DNA of 64,000 nt from Camellia lanceoleosa (GCA_025200525.1 CM045762.1:105612682-105676681), one strand, 5' to 3'; shown: positions 1 through 11,300, numbered from the stretch's first letter. Made by a program: numbers and translations. The notes: generated from the sequence alone by a model not told the origin.

Positions 1-165
1 CATAATATAGTTAGGGGCATTTTAATCAATTTACTATCTTCGTCAACGGCATTAATTGTAATGGGACGGGATGTAATTTTTGAAATTTGAGGAGGGAAAT
101 TGAAATTTAGTTAAAACTCAAGGGGTGTAGGTAATTTGCCCATAATATTAATATGATAGGGTTTG
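1..165. repeat. MITE-like or Mutator-like repeat end
   Basis: This AT-rich stretch precedes the gag-like sequence of the first gypsy element. It contains phrases such as GGGGTGTAGGTAATTTGCCC that look like the termini of plant non-coding inverted-repeat elements. The matching other end lies outside the window, so the class rests on resemblance only. Confidence 0.25.
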
Positions 166-199
166 GGTGTGTTGACCTTATGGGAGAGGTATTGAACCA

Positions 200-1640
200 G
201 TCTGCCATCCTACATTAGCTCCTTAAGATGGTCTTTTAAGGCATAGCATCTGTCGGTTTCATGCCCATGGTCCTTGTAGTATTCACATCGCCGATCCTTC
301 CGTCTTGTGTCGGGAGGCCCAATCATCTTGGCCAGCCACTTAAAGAAGGGTAGGTGCTGGACTTTGGGGAGTATCTTGCTAATCGGCTTGATCAACTTAG
401 TATACTTCCTGTCGGACCGCCTTGGGCTTCTGCTTTCCACTTGATATTGTTCGATCGATCGGCGTGAATGTTGGTCCCTCGATCAGAGTGGGTCTCAGCG
501 ACTTTCTCATTTTGGCCTGCCTTGTGGCTTGGGGCTCCTTTCTAGCGGGGCTACACTTATTGACTGTTCTAGGGCAAGTGCTACCGTTTCCATGACCTTC
601 TGACCTGCTTTGACGCGAAGGGCATCATCTTCCACCTTGCAATACTCCTCAATCTTCTTCATTAAGGCCCACATGGTTTTACAAGGTCGACTTGTCAACG
701 AGCTCCAGAGCGGACTATCGGGGTGTAAGCTCATTTTGAAGGCAGTGATGGCTATGGAGTCATTACAGGCATCGTCAACCAAGTTAAAACATTCCCAATA
801 GCGTGCTGAATATTCACGGAGGGTTTCTTCTGGCTTGATTGGCTTTGCCCAGCGCGAGTCGGCTTGCTTAGGCTGAACCTCATTGGTGATAAATCTTGCC
901 TGGAAGGATTTTTGGAGCTGATGAAAACTCTTCACCGAGGCTGGTTCGAGTTTATAATACCACCAGAGTGCCAATGGACCTAAGCTGCTTGGAAACATGC
1001 AACACATAAGTGCCTTATCATCAGCTTGCAACGTCATTGCTTGCTTATAATGGTGAATGTGATCCATAGGATCCGATTTACTATCATACAACGTAACGTC
1101 GGTGCTTTGAATTTTTTAGGCAGGACGGCCCTTGCGATTCGTCGTGTGAAAGGATTATGTCCGTCTTCCTCGTCTAAACCATCATCTTTTCCTTGTCTAT
1201 GTCACACATATGGACTCTTCTCAGATGAGCTGGATATGCCAACACACCCCTTTTTTTCTGGGTTCTTGAGCTGACGAGTTAGAGACAGTGCTGCTATCGT
1301 GTTTACAATACTGACGTCGTTGATTATCCTTCTTCTGTTTTGGTGATCGACCCCGCTCGTGATACGGTGCAGTCTGCTGAGATTTGGCTAACTCTAGAGC
1401 CAGCTCTTTTCGTAGATGTTCATTGTCAGCCGCCATTCTAGACGTTGTTCATTTCGTTTTGCTTGGTCCATTTTCATCTGCGTAGTTTCTTGCATCGAGG
1501 TTGAAGGTGAAGACTGAGTTACTGGATCGAAATTCAAAGCTCTTCGTGCAGTGATATTCTTCGGACAAAGCATGGTTCTTGGTGTGACATCGTCAGCAAC
1601 GAATAGAGAATTATCTATTACGTTTGTCATGAACGCGCTC
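200..1640 (-). pseudogene. gag of a Retand/Tat-like Ty3/gypsy element (E1), broken
   Basis: The minus strand encodes a retrotransposon Gag, the capsid protein that packages element RNA. In coding order there is an N-terminal part (about 1630-1220), a retrotransposon-gag capsid domain (1091-507) and a zinc-knuckle-like tail (440-210). The capsid part contains WWYYKLEP and a downstream LREYSARYWE-type helix. The tail reads CEYYKDHGHETDRC and is followed by YALKDHLKEL, the knuckle style typical of the Tat/Retand lineage. The reading frame is broken into at least four pieces by stops and shifts, so no functional Gag is expected. The rest of pol would lie to the left of the window. The Tat-lineage assignment rests on the knuckle form and on the PBS-like site just upstream. 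Confidence 0.75.
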
Positions 1641-1644
1641 GAGT

Positions 1645-1662
1645 ATTCTCACAGACGTCACC
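1645..1662 (-). other. Primer binding site-like sequence of E1
   Basis: Read on the minus strand this is TGGTGACGTCTGTGAGAA. It sits between the end of the E1 LTR and the start of gag, where a tRNA primer site belongs. It resembles the E3 site at 5967 and differs from the initiator-Met type site of the chromoviruses here. I did not identify the tRNA. Confidence 0.55.
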
Positions 1663-1667
1663 AATTA

Positions 1668-1957
1668 TGGAGTAATGGATTTAGAAATACTCTTTCGTCC
1701 AAACAGGACTTCTTAATCCTCTCTCTCTCTCTCATACTGATCTTTTCTTCTTTCTTAAGTTATCTTTTTTTTCCCCCCCTTATCTCTAGATTATGGCTCC
1801 TCCTTTTATAATGCTTCCTAGGGGCCCACTGCCTCCTCACGGGCTTTGACCTCATTCCTGGGTCTTCTATACAGCCCATGGGGTACCTGACTTTGACGGT
1901 CCTTCAACTTAGTTGTACTCGGCTATGGCCTTTTGTTGGACCTGGCATGGGCCGACT
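1668..1957 (-). mobile_element. 5' LTR of E1, promoter-proximal part
   Basis: This is the inner part of the E1 LTR, read on the minus strand. A TATA box (TATAAAA) lies at 1804-1810, followed by a CT/GA-rich transcribed leader and then the LTR end next to the PBS-like site. The LTR is interrupted at 1957 by insertion of E2. The rest of its U3 resumes at 16156 on the other side, as shown by the shared CGACT duplication. Confidence 0.6.
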
Positions 1958-3873
1958 TGTAACACTCCAAATTTCTAGTCCAAATGATAATACAACAATT
2001 ATGAATCTTTCAAGTAAAACCGAATATAAATCTCCAAAATTACATTACATGATATAATAGTTCTTCATGAAATAATACATAAATCTAACAACAAGTAAAT
2101 AAACAAATAAATACCCCAAGGATTTACATGTTTCTAAGGCTTGAGCCTAGTTACACAAAACGGTTATTCAAACCCACACAAACACAGCCCTTGGTTTACA
2201 CATAGAGTCACAGCAAAATGAGAGCATTGTACTTCTAACACATATACTTCCACGCCCTTAGTTGGGTGGGATCACCACATCTTTTCCTGCACAAAAATCC
2301 CGTATGGTGCGCATAAAGCCCAGTAGGAAATTCTTAACAAAGTATATACATTTTATACAAGTCTCAAGAAATAAAATGCACATGCCATGCTATGCCATTT
2401 TTTTGAAGATAAATCAAAATTTTTCATCTTTTGAAAACCATTGGCCCTGTTTGGTAGAGCTGTGGGAAAGTGCTTATAGCTTATGCCTAAACAGCTTATA
2501 GCTTATAACTATGAACATAAGTTGATTTCTGACTTATAAATTAAGCATCTCCTGCCCCACTCAAAGAATAAGCTGATTTCTGACTTCCAAAAATTTATAA
2601 GCTATAAGCTATAAGCTAAACTAAACACATCAAAATAGCTTAAATTAAGCTGAAAGCTGAAATAAGCAGCTTTTAAGCTGCACCAAACAGGGCTATTATG
2701 CTCAATGATATCATGCAATTTCAATTGTTCAAAACTTAACAATTTATTTCAAGGGCGGTAAATATGGCTCTAGTAATCCCTAGGTCGGTGTCTGCAAGTA
2801 AACTATACAAGTACTACCAAATTGTCATTTTTACCGGTATTAACCGGAAGGCTCGACACCTATCCGCACGGGTTTTTAGTCTTTCACCCCAGACTCTCAG
2901 GCTAACTTGCTCAATATCATCTACACCACCTATCAAGACTTGCCAACGTATTTACCCCAAAACCATTCCATGAAAACTTGCTTCTCAACATTCTTTTCTC
3001 AATGAAAATTTTCAAATCAACTTTCAAAGTTTAATGTAATCAAATGAATTGATATGCCAATTTCACAAGATGAATATAAATAATTTTATTCCAATTCAAC
3101 ATCCAAGGAATAACACAATTCCCTCTTCTCAAGTATCCTCAACAATTAGTTATTTCAAGACTATTTCAACGTTTTGAACAATAATTTCCAAAATAAACAA
3201 CAATTCTCATATTCCCTAAAATTCATCATTTATATAAATATCAATAATAAATTTTCCAAACATCTATTTATTTTGACACACAAAATAAATATAACAATAT
3301 CATTCATGGATTTTCAGTCTCTTTAAAAAAAATTCCCAAATTCTAGGTTTTCTCACTAAAACTATACAATTCAAATCTTTTAAAAGAAAACTTTCCAAAA
3401 TCATCTTTTCTTCAATCAACGAAGATCAAAACCCATAAGATTATTTTAAAAGAACAAGAGACAAACACACTTTCAAAATCGCTCAACTTCTTGAATCAAT
3501 AATCAATTTTCAAAGCTATCGAAAGATGATTTCGAAAATCATATAGATCTTGCAAATATATATATATATAACTCTAAGAAAATCCTTACCTTAAGTTTTG
3601 AAGAAGAAATGAGATGAAGCCCCCAAAATCAACGGTGTCGAAACTCGATCTTCACCGTGCACAACGAAGCCCTCGAGAAGTTAATCAACTTTGATGAAGA
3701 ACCTATGGCAGAACTCTAATGGATCTTGAGAAATCAAGGTTTTGATCCAATTTGGCGTAGGGAAATGTAGAGAGAAGGGAGAGGAAATGGCTTTGAGAGA
3801 GAGAGAGGGATATACAAAAGTGATCTGGGCTCGATCACGACATACTCGTGAAGTGGCAAAGCGGGATCATGCA
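1958..3873 (-). repeat. 3' LTR of E2
   Basis: This LTR aligns with the copy at 14494-16150. On the plus strand it runs from TGTAACACTCC to a TGCA end, so on the sense strand it starts TGCATGATCCC and ends in TTACA. It is 1916 bp long because a 252-bp MITE plus a 3-bp duplication was added; without them it is about 1.66 kb, like its partner. Confidence 0.88.
2443..2694. mobile_element. MITE in the E2 3' LTR, Tourist/Harbinger-like
   Basis: This 252-bp insertion is absent from the partner LTR, which shows the empty site at about 14975. Its ends are inverted repeats: GGCCCTGTTTGGT on the left and ACCAAACAGGGCT on the right. The trinucleotide ATT is duplicated at 2440-2442 and 2695-2697. The interior is built of AGCTTATAAGCT-like words that would fold on themselves. 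A 3-bp duplication fits PIF/Harbinger MITEs, although ATT is not the canonical TAA/TTA. Confidence 0.8.
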
Positions 3874-3892
3874 ACCTTCCCCCCTTAAAGAA
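3874..3892 (-). other. Polypurine tract of E2
   Basis: On the sense strand a purine run (CTTTAAGGGGGGAAGGT) ends directly at the start of the 3' LTR. This is the plus-strand priming site of the element. The same layout, with a TTTCGGGGACGAAATT-type block just upstream, recurs in E4 and E6. Confidence 0.8.
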
Positions 3893-4186
3893 TTTCGTCC
3901 CCGAAATTTCAAATCAAACTACCCAAACAAAGGGGTTTCTAGCGATCAAAACCATGCTATTTTATTTTCAAATGACAATATTAACTCTCAACCAAATTCC
4001 ACTATTTCCACCATGGCTATCTCATTAACGACAACCTCCTAAATATGCATAAACATGAAATTTCCCAAAAAGTAATGCCAACTCTTGACAACCTTATGCT
4101 TAAAACAACAACGCACATATCAGCATGTGGTTAACAACTTTAAATACGTTTCCCTCAACACTAGGGAATATTACAAGAAAAGTAAC

Positions 4187-4640
4187 TTAAGCATTTTCAA
4201 ACAAATCTGAATATTTAGAACGGACTTCCGCCTCCCGTTCCCACATCGCTTCTTCAACCCCATGGTGTCTCTGCAACACCTTTACCAACGATATAGCTTT
4301 GCCCCGTAGCACTTGTTCCCGGTTATCTAATATTTGAATCGGTCGTTCTTCGTAAGAGGCATCCTCGTCTACCTCCAAGTCAGCCCAATCAAGCACATAA
4401 GAAGGGTCGGGTTCATACTTTCTAAGCATAACTACATGAAATAAGTTGCGAACTCCCAAAAGTTGTGGTGGTAAAGCTAACCAGTATGCTAGTTCCCCAA
4501 TTCGCTCTAAAATCTCAAAAGACCCAATGAACCTTGGAGATAATTTACCACTCTTACCAAATCTTATCAAACCCCGCCTTTGTGAGATTTTTAGAAGCAC
4601 ATGGTCACCAACTTCAAAAGATAAAGGTCATATCCTCTTA
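4187..4640 (-). pseudogene. E2 integrase C-terminus with chromodomain
   Basis: This is the C-terminal end of the chromovirus polyprotein. It contains the GPFE-like stretch SPRFIGSFEILERIG, a region ending LRKYEPDPSYVLDW, and a chromodomain with LRGKAISLVKVLQRHHGVEEAMWERE followed by KYSDLF. Chromodomains of this type are thought to direct integration to heterochromatin. The segment is open for about 137 codons but is cut off from the integrase core by stops near 4640. The terminal VEEAxWEREAEVRxKYxDLF is typical of Tekay/Reina chromoviruses. It lies next to the 3' non-coding tail and polypurine tract, as expected. Confidence 0.88.
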
Positions 4641-5617
4641 TCGGCATAACTCTTTTATCGGCTTTGGGCCGTAGCTAACCTCTTCCAAATGAGAACAACT
4701 TTCTCGGTTGTCTCTCTAACAATTTCTGGACCCAGTAACGGTGCATCACTCACTTCGGCCCAACAAACCGGTGATCTACAAGGTCGGCCATACAAGGCCT
4801 CAAATGGTGCCATCCCAATACTAGCTTAGTAACTATTGTTGTAAGCAAACCCAATCAATGGTAAGTGCCTTTCCCAAGGCCCCTTAAAATCAAGGACACA
4901 AGCTCTAAGCATGTTCTCCCAAATCTGAAGGTACGTTCCGACTGTCCATCAGTTTGAGGATGATAAACGGTGCTAAGAGTCAACTTAGTTCACAACATTT
5001 CTTGAAGGCTTTGCTATAGCCGGGCAGTAAAACGAGGATCCCAATCTGACACAATCATCATAGGGACACCATGAAGTCGAACTATCTCTCTAATGTACAA
5101 CTCTGCCAATCGTTCAACTGGGTCGCTGGTGCACATCGGAATGAAATGGTTAGACTTAGTCAACCTATCAACAATCACCCAAACGGCGTCATTGCCTTGT
5201 TGTGTTCTAGGAAGCCTAACTACAAAATCCATGGTAACACGCTCCTATTTCCACTCGGCTATCGGTAAGGGTTGTAACAAACTCGCTGGTCTTTGGTGTT
5301 CGGCCTTCACTTGTTGACAAGTAAGGCACTTCGATACAAATAAAGCGACATCCCGTTTCATACCCCTCCACCAAAACTGACGACTAAGATCATGATAAAT
5401 TTTAGTGCCTCCAGGCTGTATTGTAAGGCGTGAGTGATGGAACTCCCGAAGTACTTCTTCTCTACAAGATTCTGGTACAAACAAATGGTCTAGATAACGT
5501 ACACTCAGATCCGAGTGAACCTTCAAACTTTTCTCTTCTTTTTCATTGGAAATCTTAATACAGAATGATTCCACATTACGGTCTCCTCATTGTGCCTCTA
5601 TGACCTTACTAACCAAG
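4641..5617 (-). pseudogene. E2 integrase: zinc-binding domain and catalytic core
   Basis: The integrase inserts element cDNA into the genome. The N-terminal HHCC domain is visible at 5574-5245 (REFHHSRL, then CLTCQQVKAEHQRP). The start of the catalytic core follows at 5232-5014, with MDFVVRLPRTQQGNDAVWVI carrying the first catalytic Asp and VSDWDPRF carrying the second. The remaining core to 4640 is degraded by stops and frameshifts. The coding sequence runs into the E3 insertion at 5617 and continues in frame logic on the far side at 10748. There is also an in-frame stop close to the insertion. Confidence 0.85.
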
Positions 5618-5964
5618 TGTGGGAGCCAGAAAAAAATATATATCAACTTACTGGGCTAACCCAAACAAGGCCTGCCAATGGCCCAACTATTGGGCTTATT
5701 CGGCCCACTCCCGTCTATAAAAGGAGGGGACCTCATAACATACAGGCATGTTCTCATCTCTCCACAAAAACACTCACCCCTTCAAATGCATATACTATTT
5801 CTTCCTTGATTCGAGGGCTAACTTCATCATCGGAGTACTCTCGGACGGCAACCCCAGTTGGATGGCATCGACTATGTTCCTCATTGCAGATCTACAGGGG
5901 TGAAGCTCTTCTCTTCGTTGGATCTTTACAACATCCATGTAAGAGGATATTTCATGGTCTCACA
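5618..5964 (+). repeat. 5' LTR of E3
   Basis: This LTR starts TGTGGGAGCC and ends GGTCTCACA, giving TGTG...CACA termini. A TATA box (TATAAAA) lies at 5716-5722 and is followed by a pyrimidine-rich leader that should be the R/U5 start. The same features recur in the 3' LTR. Confidence 0.93.
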
Positions 5965-5966
5965 AT

Positions 5967-5985
5967 TGGCGCAGTCTGTGGGAAT
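5967..5985 (+). other. Primer binding site of E3
   Basis: TGGCGCAGTCTGTGGGAA lies two to three bases after the LTR end. This form is close to sites reported for plant Tat/Retand-type elements and differs from the initiator-Met site of the chromoviruses here. Confidence 0.75.
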
Positions 5986-8900
5986 GACTGAATGGGATCA
6001 ACGAAGAACACAACAAATATACTGCTGTAAGTAAACATATATGGGTTGCTTTGAGGTTAGTTCACTTTCTACAAAAGCAAAATCAACCCAAGTAATACGG
6101 CCCACAGTTGGGTCTCTTATTTTCATTTTGATTCAACTTGATTCGCAATATACATATCTACGTACATATTATATTGTATATCTGGGATGCCAGTTGTGGT
6201 CAGTTGATCTTTTGAATATCATTTTTTGTGTAGCTAAAACCAACAAGAACAAAAACAAAGCAGAATATTTTCACTCATTCTCTCTAAAATGGGTTTCAGC
6301 TCTTTTCGGCATCACTAATAGGGTTTCTCTGCCAAACTCATGCGTGATCTATTCATCACTAAGTGGGTCTTCACTTTTTCTCTCTCTAGACTAAATTGAC
6401 ATAAGTAAAGCTATGAGTTATTATCACAAGTAATTTAACTTTTTTACTTCATAATTTGTGAGAATATGGAGCAATCTATACGGCTCTTGTTGCCCAAATA
6501 ATTTTTGATGTTATATAAAGGAGGCTTGAGAGCTCCATCATCGACCTCATATACAAACTGTTCGGCACTTCATTCAAAGAGACCAACCCCACAAAGCTTG
6601 GCACTGTGCCTTAGTATAGCACCAGAACCTCGGCTTCATTGTTCAGCGGTTTAGTTCGGCATCACAATTAACCATCTTGGCCAAGCCAAGCTACTACTCG
6701 GCAACCTACCGCTGAAGTCAGCAATCCGACAAGGCTATTCGGTAGCTCTTCCTCCCTTCTCGGCAACCGACTACGTGATACTGCCCAACTTTACAAATCG
6801 ACATTGTCATTATTCATTATTCACATATTTCATGCTATGCAATTATTCTATTGTAAAAGGAATTAGGACAATGTAATCTGAATCATGTAACTAGAATGAC
6901 ATTGATGATATTCTGGTCTGTCATCATTCCTTTGCATGTGCTTTAAATCTTTCCAACCATATATGGAGCTGTTGTTCTGGGGCAAGGCCTCATGTTCCTT
7001 AATTACATCAAACACCCAAGGTAAGTGAATCTGTGACAAAGATACAACATGTAGTTCTTACACCCACTCTTGAAATGAAAACAGCATGGGCTAATATGGT
7101 TGTGTCCCAAGGGTTCTACATTGTGGTCAATGATAGGAATACTATATATCAGAGCATGATAGACAGGGAATCCTTTCTAATATTTACATGCCGTTAACTA
7201 AATATGCTATCGGCGGAAGAGAAGCACTCATCTAACAGTTGATTGGCTACTATGTAGCACTGGTATGAAAGAAAAGTTAGTCATGTAGTCGGTTCTCAGT
7301 ATGAGTATAACACTGAAGAATTCAACTAATGGTAGCTGTTGGTTCGACAGATTTCTTTCCTTGATAATTTCAATGTATCTTGCTAACTGTCAATAAAAAT
7401 CAATGGCTGTTCTCATGTTGACCTGCAAAATGGTAATTATGCAGATACATGTTCTTGTATTTAATCTGGATTCGTTGATTTTACTCATGTTTCTACTCCT
7501 ATTCTAGTTAATTTAAATAGTTAGGATTTGGAAAATTTTCATCTTCACTGAGTACTTGACATGGATGATATGAGTATTGTATTCGGCAAGCTATAGTTGG
7601 GTTTACATCATTGCTCGGCAAAATAATTCGGTGGTGTCGCGGTAGTGCCGAGTCGCTACCGCCTTGAATCTCATGATATAATTCTCGAAAATATCACCAC
7701 TGCACGGCGCTACTATCATGGCATATCATATTACCGTCTCGGCTTCGGAAACACTATTCAGCTTCGACATTGCTTATCAACTTAATTACGATACTCGGCA
7801 AACATCATATCGTATTGCTTATCCTCTGCGATTCGGTATATCATTCAGCCTATTATCAACTACATATTAACACAACTATGCATATTCGGCAACCATCAAC
7901 GAACCAACTTACATCCATAGGCCCAACGAACAATTCGACAATTTTATTGGCTTACTTGGCATATTATCAACAAGGAGTTTCGGCAAACCTATTGACTTAT
8001 TCGGCAATTTGTATTTTCATTCAGGCTGCATGCATATGATCAACTCGGCTTATAACTTATTCGGCAAAAATTACACCGCAACATTTATTATTCGGCACAT
8101 TCTTTGACAAGTTTACAATTATTCTGTAACAATATTCGGCAACGTTATGTCTTATTCGACACTAATATCTCGGCTTAGAACTATTATCTTGGCTTGCCGA
8201 AATCCACATCTGAACATATCACAGGATTCGTATCAGCTCAAAGGGTCCAAACCCACCAACCCGAGAAGTCAAGAAGTAACCAAAGTATGTCGAAAATTTG
8301 GATACGGCTCACATTTTCTGACAACTGAAATTTTTGAAGCTGTCAAACTCAAGTGTTGCTGATACCAATGTGAAGTACTCACTGAGACGAGTCCAATGCA
8401 ACAAACCGCGTCAAAATCGGAGCTCAAACGAAGCCGTACGGGCCACTCAAAGTTTGCCTAGAAAATGAATTCTTTCGCTGGAGAAGATGATCCAGCAAGC
8501 TATGAAGAAATAATCATGTGCTTCACGGTTGCATTACACCCTGTTGATCTAAGCCGTTAAATCTATTTTGGCTATAATTACGCCATCGGGAGTCTGATCA
8601 CAACGACCCAATAGCCCTTTCCAGCTATTTGATGCATTTCGGGTCCATCCGTACAGTCAAAATTTGCAATTTCAGCTTGCAAAATATATATATATATAAA
8701 TAAATAAAAATACAAATAAATTGCAGATTTGATTCTGATATCACCAAGTACCCTACTTTGTCTCAGCTTCATTATGATTTCGCCACGGCACCGAGTAGGG
8801 GCACGGAATCCATTTCAAATCATTATCGGCCCACTCAGCAACTTTCGCCTAAGTCAATTTTATTCCTTCTGAATAACAAATCTTATTCAAAAGCAATGGG

Positions 8901-9900
8901 GCAAATATACGTTGGACAAGACGCTCAACTTCACTAAATTGGCAACCATTGCCAACCAAGTTCTTCGCAAAACTAACTTCGAAGGAATGCCGACACACCG
9001 CGAAGCTAAGAAAAATCGCCGACCAAACGATAGGCACAGTCACCGACCCAAGTGTAAACGGACACTGATGTTTTGACACTAGTCACTCGGCAGTGCATCA
9101 ACTTTACCCGGCAAGATTATTCAACCATTATTAATTCAACATTATACATGATCATTATTCGGCCGTGCATCAACTTTATTCGGCTAAGCAATATTATTTG
9201 TCAACTTTATGCATTGTCAAACTTTATGCAGCAACATTGGCCACAGTATTCGGCAACATTATTTGGCAAAACAATTGCCCATTGGGGCACATCAGCTGAT
9301 CATCATCTCAGCACCTTTGATATACATGCATACTCGGCCAACTTGGTACAAACATTACAACGACGTTTACTTGAGTTACAAACTCTCGCTCCTTTTCACA
9401 CAGCTTGAAGCAAGCACCCGTTTTGGGGCAATACATTACACTTGGCAATTCCATACAAGCAGAGATTAAACACAAACCGAGCAACTCGGCAATTAAATAG
9501 TTGGCCCAATATCTACTTGGCAATTCCCAACAAGCGGAGCAATATTATTGGTGATTAACACGTCCACCTTATTCGGTACAGGATACATTATTCAAAGTCC
9601 TTGCCATATTGGCACTTAGTTACCACTTAAAATCAGCAAAAGTCTCCGAGTACAGCGCAATCTTCGCACTCGGCACAAAGTGCCGTTAGCAAAGGCCTAC
9701 ACCCTTGCCTGGGGTTATACGGTCTACACCCTCACCCGGGGGTAATAATACCGTGGTCCAATTTTTGACTGATATATCTACCTTATTTAATCTATCTTAT
9801 TTGGTTCAGGTAATCATTTTTGTGTTCGGCCTATAGAAATATTTCTAGCTCGGCATGAAAGTCTATATATGGAAGCAATCTTTGCACTTGACAAAATAAT
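5986..9900 (+). other. Non-coding interior of E3 with dispersed TCGGCA motifs
   Basis: I recognise no protein in this 3.9 kb. Open frames are short and lack retroelement motifs. Between about 6560 and 9860 the hexamer TCGGCA, usually as ATTCGGCAA or CTCGGCA, occurs about 18 times on the plus strand, while its complement TGCCGA occurs about 3 times. The segment from 9690 to 9750 holds two diverged copies of the 34-bp repeat that becomes regular at 9901. The region ends near a second tandem repeat and the 3' LTR. Confidence 0.7.
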
Positions 9901-10101
9901 ACACCCATGCCTGGGGGTTATAATACCGTGGCCTACACCCATGCTCGGGGGTTAGAATATTACGGCCTACACCCATGCCCGGAGGTTAGAATACTGCGGC
10001 CTACACCCATGCCCGGGGGTTATAATACCGTGGCCTACACCCATGCCCGGTGGTTAGACTACTGCGGCCTACACCCATGCCCGGGGGTTAGAATACCGCG
10101 G
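9901..10101 (+). repeat. 34-bp minisatellite in the 3' part of E3
   Basis: Five to six units of about 34 bp are arrayed head to tail. Each starts GGCCTACACCCATGCCCGGG, continues with a GGTTAGAATACCGC-like half, and contains the CCCGGG palindrome. Two more diverged units lie at about 9690-9750. The unit is not a multiple of three, so the frame that runs through it is not evidence of coding. Confidence 0.9.
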
Positions 10102-10174
10102 CTTATCGTTATGATTTATTTGTATTCCTTTCTGGGTTTTAGCTCACCCCTCCCTCATCCTATGATCGACTTAT

Positions 10175-10262
10175 ATACATTTATACATACATTCAAGACA
10201 TTCATACATTTATACATACATTCAAGACATACGTATATTTACACATACATTCAAGCATACAT
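10175..10262 (+). repeat. About 29-bp tandem repeat
   Basis: There are three copies of an AT-rich unit containing TACATTTATACATACATTCA, spaced 29-30 bp apart. They lie between the minisatellite and the 3' LTR of E3, in its 3' untranslated region. Confidence 0.75.
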
Positions 10263-10400
10263 GCAGTCATTCATTCATACATTTTATTCATTTATCAAAT
10301 GTATTCTTTGTCAAATGACCTAACATCTATTTGAACAGCATAACTCGACAATAAACACTTTCATTCCCTCTACCAAAGACAATGAATGTTTTGGGGCAAT

Positions 10401-10747
10401 TGTGGGAGCTAGAAAAAAATATATATTAACTTACTGGGCTAATCCAAACAAGGCTTGCCAATGGCCCAACTATTGGGCTTATTCGGCCCACTCCCGTCTA
10501 TAAAAGGAGGGGACTTCATAACATGCAGGTATGTTCTCATCTCTCCACAAAAACACTCACCCCTTCAAATGCATATACTATTTCTTCCTTAATTCGAGGG
10601 CTAACTTCATCATCGGAGTACTCTCGGCTGGCAACCCCGGTTGGGTGGCACTGACTATATTCCTCATTGCAGATCTACAGGGGTGAAGCTCTTCTCTTCG
10701 TTGGATCTCTATAACATCCACGTGAGAGGATATTTCATGGTCTCACA
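10401..10747 (+). repeat. 3' LTR of E3
   Basis: This is the 347-bp partner of the LTR at 5618, starting TGTGGGAGCT and ending GGTCTCACA. The TATA box starts at 10499. CCAAG follows directly as the target duplication, and then the interrupted E2 pol sequence resumes. Confidence 0.93.
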
Positions 10748-10752
10748 CCAAG

Positions 10753-11300
10753 GTAGGTTGAGCATTCAAAGTAGACAAGGTAGCACTCTCTTTGGACTCA
10801 CCCAAGTGCAAATCAAACTTGCCAATAACATCTAGCATATCCCCTTCCCGAATGGCCACACTTGCCAAACTACTCACAGATTTTCGACTCAAAGCTTCGG
10901 CCACCACATTGGCCTTCCCTGGATGATAGTGTAACTCAAAGTCATAATCCTCTATAAATTCCATCCACATCCGTTGTTGTAAATTCAAGTCTTTTTGAGA
11001 AAACAAATACTTTAGATTCTTATGATCGGAGAAGCCTTCAAACTTCTTACCGTACAAGTAATGCCTCCAAATTTTAAAAGCAAAAATCACCGCTGCTAAT
11101 TCTAGATCATGGGTGGGGTAATTTTTCTCATGAGTTTTCAATTGTGGTGAACCGTAGGCCATAACTTTTCCCTCTTGCATCAAGACATAACCAAGTCCAT
11201 CCCCGGACGCATCATAATAGACAGTGTAATTCAAACCCGTTTCTGAAATTATCAAAACTAGTGCGGTAGTCAATCTAGTCTTAAGCTCTTGGAATGACTT
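10753..11300 (-). pseudogene. E2 RNase H domain
   Basis: This Ty3/gypsy RNase H degrades the RNA strand of the RNA-DNA hybrid during reverse transcription. Catalytic-site motifs appear in order: [13 protein letters not shown], then [20 protein letters not shown], then [11 protein letters not shown]. They are followed by the characteristic [15 protein letters not shown] at the end of the domain. About 170 codons are open, from 11273 to the E3 insertion at 10748. It is separated from the RT upstream by a stop and shift at about 11300. It would have continued into the integrase at 5617 if E3 had not inserted. Confidence 0.92.

Larger units (their letters stand above)
5618..10747 (+). mobile_element. 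E3: non-autonomous LTR retrotransposon (LARD-like), inserted in E2 pol
   Basis: Two 347-bp LTRs in plus orientation (5618-5964 and 10401-10747) enclose 4.4 kb with no recognisable Gag or Pol. The target duplication CCAAG is perfect at 5613-5617 and 10748-10752. A PBS follows the left LTR, and a G-rich tract (TTTTGGGGCAAT) precedes the right one. By hand alignment the LTRs differ at about 19 of 347 positions, mostly transitions (about 94.5% identity), so E3 is younger than its host E2. The length fits a large retrotransposon derivative that moved using another element's proteins. The PBS resembles Tat-lineage sites, making a Tat/Retand element the likely donor; this last step is inference. Confidence 0.92.

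Noticed and set aside
9907..10323. 138-residue plus-strand frame across the E3 minisatellite
   Set aside because: It is a read-through of the 34-bp repeat, in which the frame changes from unit to unit. No start context or domain supports it.
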